From Geothermovivens sp964644845 (lineage in GTDB: Bacteria > Zhuqueibacterota > Zhuqueibacteria > Oleimicrobiales > Geothermoviventaceae): 15,928 nucleotides of DNA. The position numbers were made by a program, and so were the translations under genes. Location of the stretch: the NCBI GenBank assembly GCA_964644845.1, contig CAZXXS010000073.1:1-15928 (forward strand), written 5' to 3'. Positions 1-6,730 of the stretch are shown one piece after another (position 1 is the stretch's first letter; each line of letters begins with the position of its first letter). The notes beneath the pieces were generated by a model. The model saw nothing but the letters and a program-made list of their open reading frames with translations. It had not been told where the DNA came from and ran no database searches.

Positions 1-7
1 CAACCCC

Positions 8-32
8 CTCCCGTCCCGGAAACGGACGGGAG
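8..32. other. GC-rich stem-loop, possible 3' end of an upstream gene
   Basis: CTCCCGTCC (8-16) pairs perfectly with GGACGGGAG (24-32) around a 7-base loop. No T-run follows directly on either strand; the nearest T-rich stretch on + begins about 25 bases later. It could be a weak or Rho-assisted terminator of a gene lying left of the window, or an mRNA 3' structure. Confidence 0.4.
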
Positions 33-108
33 AACACCATGTCTGGTCAAAACACTTTCGGATTTTGCTCCACTTTTTTCTTCTACCCACACGCCTTTTC
101 CCCCTTCA

Positions 109-125
109 TGGTCATTTTCTGACCA
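109..125. promoter_or_regulatory. Inverted repeat, possible operator
   Basis: TGGTCA (109-114) and TGACCA (120-125) form a perfect 6-base inverted repeat around TTTTC. A further TGGTCA half-site is at 44-49. Spaced half-sites of this size suit a dimeric DNA-binding protein or a small hairpin. No regulator is encoded nearby, so the role is open. Confidence 0.3.
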
Positions 126-352
126 CTGGCAGAATCGTTCCACAGCGGGTCGAGATTGTTGCCGAAGTCACACAGGATGGACTCGGTCGCCACATCTTTG
201 GGGCAACCACGCCACCAAAACAGGCAACTTGTAAGGAAATCGCCTTCTGTGCCGATGATTAGAGCGTCCAGCCGTGCCTGCAGTCACGTAGCCGTGGCAT
301 AGTCGTTGCACTTGCCAGGGCAGAGAAGTGGCACGACGAGGAGGCTGAAGCG

Positions 353-754
353 GTGGCAAGACACTGGCATATTCTCGTAGCGGATGACGAAGAAGATCTC
401 AGGTGGAGTCTTTCCAAATCCTTACAGCGGAAAGGCTCCCCCTACCACGTGACATGCGTCGGCGACGGAGATTCGGCCCTGGCCGAACTTCAAGAGCGAA
501 ATTACGATCTCGTAGTCAGCGACCTGCGGATGCCGGGCGTTTCAGGTGTAGAGCTCATTCGCGAAATTCGCTCCCGAAAACCACAAGTACCGATCATCGT
601 CATGACTGCGTACGGTTCTGAGGAGGTGCAGCGCGAAGCACAACGGCACAACGCTCTGTACATTGAGAAACCATTTGACATTGCCCGGCTGCGCGAACTG
701 ATTCGTCTTACGTTGCAGGCCCCGGCTCAGGTTTCGACCACACGGCAACATTAG
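353..754 (+). CDS. Stand-alone CheY-like response regulator
   Basis: A 133-residue receiver domain with no output domain. The phosphorylation site is complete: acidic pair D11/D12, phospho-acceptor D57 in the VVSDLRMPG motif, T85 in VMTAYG and K106 in the EKPF motif. It would be phosphorylated by a histidine kinase or Hpt protein and signal by binding a partner. Start is GTG at 353, supported by GAGGAGG 8 bases upstream. It is the first gene of a same-strand run that leads through parA to the FtsZ cluster, with 71 bases to the next gene. No histidine kinase is encoded in the window, and the Hpt-like domains encoded downstream all lack the phosphorylatable His. The last 12 residues are a short tail beyond the domain. 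Family assignment is firm; the partner is unknown. Confidence 0.93.
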   Translation: MARHWHILVADDEEDLRWSLSKSLQRKGSPYHVTCVGDGDSALAELQERNYDLVVSDLRMPGVSGVELIREIRSRKPQVPIIVMTAYGSEEVQREAQRHNALYIEKPFDIARLRELIRLTLQAPAQVSTTRQH

Positions 755-825
755 CCCTGAACACACTGGGCAAGAAAAGCTTGCCACCACAAACCAGGAA
801 GGAATCAAGCGCAAGGAGTAACCCC

Positions 826-1650
826 ATGGGTGAAATCATCGCCGTAGCCAGCCAGAAAGGCGGCGTGGGCAAAACAACCACCGTCGTAAATCTGGGCGCC
901 GCTTTGGCGAAGCTTGGCAAACGGACTTTGATCGTGGACGTGGATCCCCAGGGAAGTGTGGCGACGAGCTTTGGGATGGGACGTTACGACATCCGGGCGG
1001 GAACCCTGGAGGTGTTTACGAAAGACCTACCGATCCGCGAGGCAATCCACAAGACTGAGATCGAGAATCTCGACGTCGTCCCCTCAAACGTGTGGTCCGA
1101 CGACGCTGACAAACGGGCCATGATGGGAGCCGCGGCGGAGTCCAAGCTCCGTGATGCGCTCAACGAAGTCAGAAGCGATTACGACTTCATCTTGATCGAT
1201 TGCCCGCCGTCGCTCGGCAACCTTACGTACAACGCGCTCATCGCAGCGGATTCGCTGATTGTGCCCGTCCAGTGCGAGTACTACGCCTTGAAGGCTTTGG
1301 GCCGCTTCCTCAAAGTGGTGCGTTCCGTCAAAGCCACCCACAATCCCAACTTACGGTACCGTGGGTTTCTTTTGACAATGGTTGACCTGCGCAACAATCT
1401 CACGCGCCGGGTGATCGAGAAAATCCGCTACACCCTCAAAGACCTCGTTTTCGACACCATGATTCCACGTAACGTTCGGCTGGCAGAGGTGCCCTTTTAC
1501 GGCAAACCTGCCATCCTTTTTGACCGCTCCGCCAAAGGCGTGGCGGCGTACATGCGTCTGGCCAAGGAAATCCTCTACGGTTCGCACGGGGTCGGGGCAG
1601 AGTTTGATGAAAAAACGCACGAAGAAGGTGGGAAAGCTAAGGTCGCTTAG
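826..1650 (+). CDS. parA: ParA/Soj-family ATPase (orphan, no ParB)
   Basis: A 274-residue P-loop ATPase of the ParA/MinD superfamily, about the usual Soj length. Visible are the deviant Walker A KGGVGKTT (11-18, signature Lys K11), DVDPQG (38-43), Walker B with D125 in LIDCPPSLGNLT, and the C-terminal DRSAKGVAAYM segment. Such ATPases dimerise on ATP, bind DNA or membrane and position chromosomes, plasmids or large assemblies. The ATG at 826 is preferred over an in-frame TTG at 781 because AAGGAG at 813-818 sits 7 bases before it and the TTG would add 15 residues ahead of the P-loop. No parB or parS-like palindrome is seen. With an FtsZ-family gene three genes downstream, a positioning role like MipZ or PomZ is as plausible as chromosome segregation; that part is inference. 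Confidence 0.93.
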   Translation: MGEIIAVASQKGGVGKTTTVVNLGAALAKLGKRTLIVDVDPQGSVATSFGMGRYDIRAGTLEVFTKDLPIREAIHKTEIENLDVVPSNVWSDDADKRAMMGAAAESKLRDALNEVRSDYDFILIDCPPSLGNLTYNALIAADSLIVPVQCEYYALKALGRFLKVVRSVKATHNPNLRYRGFLLTMVDLRNNLTRRVIEKIRYTLKDLVFDTMIPRNVRLAEVPFYGKPAILFDRSAKGVAAYMRLAKEILYGSHGVGAEFDEKTHEEGGKAKVA

Positions 1651-1813
1651 TCTCTTGAAGAGAGCAGGCCGAACTCTTCGCCGCAGCCGGAACGCCGTGA
1701 CTCCGCGGGAAAACGCAGGCGCGGCGGCCGGATACCAGCTCCTGAGGATTCCCGCGACGAAAGTTCTTTAGCCTCGAGGACTCGCGCAAGGACCAACAGA
1801 GGGAAGGAAACCG

Positions 1814-2533
1814 ATGATGAAGCAGGACGCTCGCAGGAAACGAGAGGTTCCTACGCACCGCTTGAAAGTCACACTTCTGATTGCGCTAATCGTGATCATC
1901 TCGATTTCCACCGTGAGCTTCTCCTACAAATTCTACGAAATGGAGTCCGCCGATGCCAGGATGGCTCACCTCGAGCAAGCCATTCTGGACCTGAAAGCAG
2001 CCATGAATGTGGACAGTGTCCGGCAGTACAACATCCGGCGCATCATGTCCATCATCGATCGCTACAACAAGGATCTGCCTTCCGAGACCAAGTACGAAAT
2101 CGCCAGCACCATCTACGAGATGAGTCTGAAATACACCAATTTGAGTGTGGACCTCATTTGCGCCACCATCACGCAGGAGAGCGGCTGGAAGCCAGACGTC
2201 GTTTCGCACGCAGGAGCCATCGGATTGATGCAGATCATGCCGGCCACTGGCTCTTTCCTGGCGTGCTCAGAGGGAATCCAGTGGACGAGCCCGGAAGATG
2301 TGCTCTTCAATCCCGTGTACAACGTCCGGCTGGGATGCCGCTACCTTTCCGCTCTGGTGGAGCTTTACGGGGTGGACGGCGGGTTAGCGGCCTACAACAG
2401 CGGCGAACGCAGGGCAGCGTTGTGGCTCGCCAACAACCGCGACAGCAAGCTCCTTTACCAGGAAACCAGGGCCTACGTACCTGCCATTCTGCAGCTGCTG
2501 AAACAGTTCAAGAACGAGAACGGGCTCATGTAG
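1814..2533 (+). CDS. Membrane-anchored SLT-type lytic transglycosylase
   Basis: A 239-residue protein with a basic N-terminus, one hydrophobic segment (about 18-36) that should act as signal anchor, a helical spacer, and a C-terminal SLT domain (about 100-230). Motifs of the family are present: catalytic Glu E122 in TQESGW, GAIGLMQIMPATG (134-146), AAYNSG (192-197) and ETRAYVPAIL (217-226). The enzyme would cleave the MurNAc-GlcNAc bond of peptidoglycan, leaving 1,6-anhydroMurNAc, on the outer face of the inner membrane. Start is the first of two adjacent ATG codons, with AAGGA at 1804-1808; the second (1817) is equally possible. It lies between parA and the FtsZ-associated genes, so a role in septal or local wall remodelling is reasonable but inferred. 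Subfamily (MltC/Slt70-like or other) is not resolved. Confidence 0.92.
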   Translation: MMKQDARRKREVPTHRLKVTLLIALIVIISISTVSFSYKFYEMESADARMAHLEQAILDLKAAMNVDSVRQYNIRRIMSIIDRYNKDLPSETKYEIASTIYEMSLKYTNLSVDLICATITQESGWKPDVVSHAGAIGLMQIMPATGSFLACSEGIQWTSPEDVLFNPVYNVRLGCRYLSALVELYGVDGGLAAYNSGERRAALWLANNRDSKLLYQETRAYVPAILQLLKQFKNENGLM

Positions 2534-2576
2534 TCCTGCAAAAGCCGGGAGAGGGTTCAAGGTCAGAGGCACAGAA

Positions 2577-4679
2577 ATGACGGTTGTTCAGAAAACACCA
2601 GAGATGGACTTCGAAAGAGAGCTCGTCAAACGTTTTTTCAACCCGCGCAGTTACTTCTTCCTGTGCGTTAGCGAGCACTTGCGAGCCAGGCGTCCCCTGG
2701 ATGAACCGGGAGCAGAGGAAGAATACACCCTCGTTGCTGCGTTGATGGACCGTCTGGTGAATGCAGACGATCCCCGGGACGAGCTGAAAAAGCTTTCGAA
2801 TTCGGAGCCCTTCGCAGAGTACGTCCGCATCCTCGAGGAAAGCATCGAGCGCTTTCGCAAGGAAGCTTTGCCCCCAGACAAGCTTAAAGCAGCCATCGAA
2901 AACGTCGCTGTGCTCTTTTTGGACGCCACGCTGGCCTGTTTGGAGGACGCTTCCTGCCGACTTAATCTCTTCGAGTACCTGGGCCTGGAGGCCGAAGCCT
3001 TTGCCAGAGGGCCAGCTTCGCCGGACGTGGCCTTCGTCGGTGAAAAGGCGCTCGAACCGGAACCCGTCGAAGCTCGCTTCGAGGAGGAAGCGTTTCTCGC
3101 CGCTTACTTTCGCGGCAACGTTTCGGACGAGTTCCGCAAAGTCGACGAGGCAGGTGGTGAGGCTCCACAACGTGCCAAGGCTTACCTTGCGGCTTTCTAC
3201 AACGTCCGCGACCTGGCCATGATCCACGGTGAGGAGGATGTGGAAACCCTGTCGGCCAAGATGGCGGAGCTTCTCCGTCGCGAGTTGACACGTGGCGACG
3301 TAAGACCTGAAGTACTCAGCCTGGCCGAGCGAGTGCGGCTGTTCATTCAAGACTATCTTTCCCAGTCGGAAGAAACCGACCCCGAGCAGATCCGCGTCCT
3401 GGTCGGCATTCTGCAGGACGCTCTCCTGGGCCACATGCCGGAAATTGTGATGGCTGTGGACTTGGAGGAAAGCCCGAACCCAGAGACAGAACTGCAGCCT
3501 GCTTCTGTCGAACCCGAATCTTCTTTCCGGAGCGCACTTGAGGAGCCGCTGGATCATCAGGTGGGCGGAGACAAGGAACTCGAGTTTGCAGAAACGGGGT
3601 TCGAGCAAACCGTGTCCCCCTCAGACAGCGACCTGCCCGAGGAGCACGGGACAGACCGCGAGCTGGGCGAGACGGAAGAGACTCCCCAGCCTGAATGGCT
3701 GGCCCCGTCGGAAACGCCCGTGGCGACCGCCGAAAGCGGGCAAGAACCAGAAGAGGAAGAAAGCGCGGCCAAGGATGACAGTCCCGAAGCAGGCGAAAAC
3801 GCGCCGGAGTGGGGATTTGCGGAAATGATCGGCATCGAGGAATTTCTCGACCTGGATGAAGAACCGGAAACAGCGCCTGAGGCCGGATCCGAGTCTCCCA
3901 CTCCCGAGGAGGAACACGAGGCGGCCGTGCAAGCCGAAATCTTCGCCGAAAGCTTCAGCCCGGGAAATCAGCAAGGGACGTTGGGACCTTCGGACTTTGA
4001 CGCGGAGAGTGAGGATTTCCGGCTGCCAGGTGAAGACGACGAAGAGCTCCTGGCCTTGATCCGTGAAGTGCGGAGCCACAGTGAAAGATTGTCAAGAGAA
4101 GGGAACGCCCCTGAGACATCTGAGTCCAGAGGCGAAGAGCAAGTCGAATCGGAGACGGCTGCGGAACCGGCAGAGGTCTCACCAACCACACGCTTGGGCT
4201 ACGGGCCACACGCCCAGGAAGCGGCACTCTACCTGCGCGTAATGCGCGGGGCACTCACTGCCCTCCGGACGAATCCGACCAAGCGCTCAGCCCTCGAAGA
4301 CCTGGACCTGGCGGCTTCGTCCCTCAAGAACATCTTGAAGAAGTTGGGCGACACGAAACTCTGGGCCGTACCTTCAGCGCTCAGTGCCACCGCCACCGTG
4401 CTGATGGAGAAAGGCACAGCTGTCCGAACCGATTTTCTTGAGGCAGCAGAAGAAGCCCTCGCGCTCTTGGAATCTGGCCCTGCCCCAGCCATCAACGGGA
4501 AAGTCGGTGAAATTGTGGAAAAACTCAGCCAGGCGCACACCGAATCAGTCGCAGAAAGTGGCGCAGCTTCGGCTGCCGCAGCAGACGACAACGATTTGAA
4601 TGCAGATCTTGCACGCCCCCCCTTCAGACTTCGGGGGCGCCGCAGCGTAAAAGAGCACAGGCACGCTACCGGTCTGTAG
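2577..4679 (+). CDS. Acidic multidomain protein with two degenerate Hpt-like domains
   Basis: I do not recognise a named family. The 700 residues divide into a helical N-terminal part (1-140), an Hpt-like helical domain (about 170-290), a long Glu/Pro/Ser-rich acidic linker (about 296-540), a second Hpt-like domain (about 545-635) and a short tail that turns basic (RLRGRRSVKEHRH). Hpt domains carry His-x-Leu-Lys-Gly with a Gly ten residues after the His. Here the first domain ends in DLAMIHG (212-218), placing Y208 at the His position; the second reads SSLKNILKKLG (581-591), placing S581 there while Leu and Lys are kept. Phosphotransfer is therefore unlikely, and a scaffold role fits better. 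There is no signal peptide. The protein shares DLAMIHG and domain order with the gene at 6731. Start ATG at 2577 has GAGG at 2566-2569. Ninety-five bases separate it from the ftsZ-like gene. Confidence 0.88.
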   Translation: MTVVQKTPEMDFERELVKRFFNPRSYFFLCVSEHLRARRPLDEPGAEEEYTLVAALMDRLVNADDPRDELKKLSNSEPFAEYVRILEESIERFRKEALPPDKLKAAIENVAVLFLDATLACLEDASCRLNLFEYLGLEAEAFARGPASPDVAFVGEKALEPEPVEARFEEEAFLAAYFRGNVSDEFRKVDEAGGEAPQRAKAYLAAFYNVRDLAMIHGEEDVETLSAKMAELLRRELTRGDVRPEVLSLAERVRLFIQDYLSQSEETDPEQIRVLVGILQDALLGHMPEIVMAVDLEESPNPETELQPASVEPESSFRSALEEPLDHQVGGDKELEFAETGFEQTVSPSDSDLPEEHGTDRELGETEETPQPEWLAPSETPVATAESGQEPEEEESAAKDDSPEAGENAPEWGFAEMIGIEEFLDLDEEPETAPEAGSESPTPEEEHEAAVQAEIFAESFSPGNQQGTLGPSDFDAESEDFRLPGEDDEELLALIREVRSHSERLSREGNAPETSESRGEEQVESETAAEPAEVSPTTRLGYGPHAQEAALYLRVMRGALTALRTNPTKRSALEDLDLAASSLKNILKKLGDTKLWAVPSALSATATVLMEKGTAVRTDFLEAAEEALALLESGPAPAINGKVGEIVEKLSQAHTESVAESGAASAAAADDNDLNADLARPPFRLRGRRSVKEHRHATGL
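4614..4639 (+). other. GC-rich hairpin within the 3' end of the upstream acidic-protein gene
   Basis: CGCCCCC (4614-4620) pairs with GGGGGCG (4633-4639) about 40 bases before the stop codon at 4677. There is no T-run after it. It may affect mRNA stability or slow ribosomes just before the ftsZ-like gene. It could equally be chance in GC-rich coding DNA. Confidence 0.35.
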
Positions 4680-4774
4680 TTCGGGCATGCACATCGGCCA
4701 CAAAGGCGTTTAGCGCGGGAAGGAAGCCCCTTCCGTTTGACGGAAAAGGCCGGAGACGGCTTGCGGAGGACTCG

Positions 4775-6514
4775 ATGGAAAGCATCGTAAGAGACGCGCT
4801 CGAGAAACGGTCAAAGAAAGATACCGAGACACCGAAGACGAAGACACGTTCCAGCAGGGACCAGGAACTGGAATCCCTGCTTGGCAAAGTACGCACGGTC
4901 ATTCGGGTGGTTGGCACGGGCGGCGCGGGAAACAACACCCTTACACGCCTCAACGAAGTAGGCGTTCGGGGGGTGGAAAGCGTCGCCGTGAACACTGATG
5001 CTCAGGACTTGCTGGCGACAACGGCATCCCAGAAAATCCTGATCGGCCGCGAGATCACTGGCGGTCTCGGCGCTGGCAGTGATCCACGAATTGGGGAAGA
5101 GGCGGCCCGTGAAAACCAGGAAGCCATTCGGGCTGCGCTCGAGGGCAGCGACATGGTGTTCGTGACCTGCGGTCTTGGCGGAGGCACGGGTACGGGCTCG
5201 GCACCGGTGATCGCTGAGATCGCTCGTTCGTGTCAGGCTTTGACGATCGCTGTTGTCACCCTGCCGTTCACCGAAGAGGGGGTCGTACGCTGGGAAAACG
5301 CCCGCCGCGGCCTCGAGCGTCTCAAGAAGAATGCCGACACGGTCATTGTGATTCAGAACGACCGTCTCCTCGACATTGTGCCCGATCTGCCCCTTAACGC
5401 TGCTTTCAAAGTAGCAGACGAAATCCTGGTGAACGCGGTGCGGGGCATCACCGAGCTTGTGACCGAGAAGGGTCTGGTGAATCTCGACTTTGCGGACGTG
5501 CGCACCGTGATGCGACGTGGTGGCACGGCCATGATCGGCCTGGGGGAAAGCAGTGGTGAAGACAGGGCCAAGGAAGCCGTGGAAAAAGCCTTGCGGAACC
5601 CGCTCCTGGATGTGGACATCACCGGCGCCCAGAGTGCCCTGGTGAACGTTACGGGAGGAAGCGATCTGACGCTGAAAGAGGCGCGGCAGGTCATGCATGC
5701 TGTCGCCGAGCGTCTGGATCCGAACGCGCACATCATCTGGGGCGCACGGATCGACGAGTCGCTGGGCAAAGCCATTCGCGTGATGGTCATCGCCACAGGA
5801 TTGAAGGTGCAGGGACGCAGCCCTGAAGAAGTGGAACAGGCGTTGAAAGAAGTCGAGCTCACCGCAGTGGCGGACTTCGACGTCCGGGAACCGCTACTGA
5901 AAGAAGAGCCGGAAGCCAAAGAGGAAGCACAGGAAGAGAAATCGGGCGCAGCACGGGTGTTCGACGAGATTTTCGTCGAAGAAAGCAGTGCCGACATCGA
6001 GCTGCTACGCCAAGCCACAGCACGGCTCGACGTAGGCGTGAACGAAGCCAGCGTCCTGAAAAGCATTCGAAACGCTTGCCAGAGCTTGCAAGGAGCTGCT
6101 CAACTCTTTGGAGAGACCGAAATCGATGCCCTTTGCGCCGTTACGATTCAGACCGTAGACGCCGCTCTTCAGGGCGATTTCTCCTTCTCCCACAGTTTGG
6201 TTCGCCTCTTTCAGGAAATCCCTGAAGCGGCGGCTGCGATCGCTAAGGGCGAACCCGGTGCCATTCAGTCCGCTCGCCTCCTGACACGCAAAATGGAAGG
6301 TTTCCTGGAAATCATCCGCGAGACGGACACTGGCGGTAACGGAAACGGGAACGGTCATGGCCAAACTGAAGGAAGCGAAACGCCCGACGGCGAAGTGGAA
6401 GAACCCAAACAGATTCCCGAACCTCCGCCCGAGTACGAAAGCGAAGAAGATGCCGTGAAGTACATCAAACAGCTTTTTGAACAGGACGCAGCAAGAAAAA
6501 GCGAAGGTTCTTGA
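4775..6514 (+). CDS. ftsZ: Archaeal-type FtsZ GTPase with C-terminal degenerate Hpt domain
   Basis: A 579-residue tubulin/FtsZ-superfamily GTPase; typical FtsZ is 350-420. The core (about 40-345) has GTGGAGNNT (47-55), NTDAQ (73-77), the G-box GGGTGTG (135-141) and the T7 loop NLDFAD (236-241) that supplies catalytic acid residues, so GTP-driven filament formation is expected. Wording such as TCGLGGGTGTGSAP, LPLNAAFKVADE and LDPNAHIIWGA matches my memory of Methanocaldococcus FtsZ1 more than bacterial FtsZ, which usually has GMGGGTGTGAAP. IQND replaces the common IPND. After an acidic linker (about 346-404) comes an Hpt-like domain (405-515) with CQSLQGAAQLFG: Q436 replaces the His and Q439 the Lys. 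A Gly-Asn run (521-529) and a helical tail (KYIKQLFEQDAA) follow. The conserved FtsZ C-terminal peptide for FtsA/ZipA is absent. ATG 4775 follows GGAGG at 4765-4769. Whether it is the cell's main FtsZ is unknown. Confidence 0.93.
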   Translation: MESIVRDALEKRSKKDTETPKTKTRSSRDQELESLLGKVRTVIRVVGTGGAGNNTLTRLNEVGVRGVESVAVNTDAQDLLATTASQKILIGREITGGLGAGSDPRIGEEAARENQEAIRAALEGSDMVFVTCGLGGGTGTGSAPVIAEIARSCQALTIAVVTLPFTEEGVVRWENARRGLERLKKNADTVIVIQNDRLLDIVPDLPLNAAFKVADEILVNAVRGITELVTEKGLVNLDFADVRTVMRRGGTAMIGLGESSGEDRAKEAVEKALRNPLLDVDITGAQSALVNVTGGSDLTLKEARQVMHAVAERLDPNAHIIWGARIDESLGKAIRVMVIATGLKVQGRSPEEVEQALKEVELTAVADFDVREPLLKEEPEAKEEAQEEKSGAARVFDEIFVEESSADIELLRQATARLDVGVNEASVLKSIRNACQSLQGAAQLFGETEIDALCAVTIQTVDAALQGDFSFSHSLVRLFQEIPEAAAAIAKGEPGAIQSARLLTRKMEGFLEIIRETDTGGNGNGNGHGQTEGSETPDGEVEEPKQIPEPPPEYESEEDAVKYIKQLFEQDAARKSEGS

Positions 6515-6730
6515 CCTTCATGTGCCAGGCGGGGCAGTTTCGGCATTTCCCGTCGCACTGCCGCGTGCGCTGGGCCAGCGAGAGGCGTTCAATCCAAGGG
6601 TGGAGAGGCCCGAGCCCACAAGCAACGCGGGGAAAGGCCGATAATCGAGGAAGGAGGTCGCAACCAGAAAATCGGCCCTGAACGACGATGGAACGGCGCG
6701 GAAAAACCAACACGACGAGGTGAATCGACC

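Larger units (their letters stand above)
1..352. other. Non-coding leader upstream of the response regulator
   Basis: I see no convincing gene here. The only open frames are short and have no family signature. The stretch holds a stem-loop at 8-32, an inverted repeat at 109-125 and, just before the next gene, a strong GAGGAGG ribosome binding site at 338-344. No promoter with good -35 and -10 boxes stood out, so the transcription start of the downstream cluster is not located. Confidence 0.6.

Noticed and set aside
781..825. Upstream TTG start for parA
   Set aside because: It would add 15 unconserved residues before the P-loop; the ATG at 826 has AAGGAG at the right distance.
2526..3608. 360-residue open frame on the - strand
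   Set aside because: It lies opposite the start of the first acidic-protein gene, has no recognisable motif or ribosome binding site, and looks like an antisense shadow of GC-rich codons.
4811..5731. 306-residue open frame on the - strand
   Set aside because: Fully opposite the ftsZ-like gene, whose motifs prove the + strand frame; no family features of its own.
6651..6658. Perfect AAGGAGGT Shine-Dalgarno sequence between ftsZ and the following gene
   Set aside because: No start codon lies at a usable distance; the next ATG, at 6688, gives only 11 codons. Probably chance.
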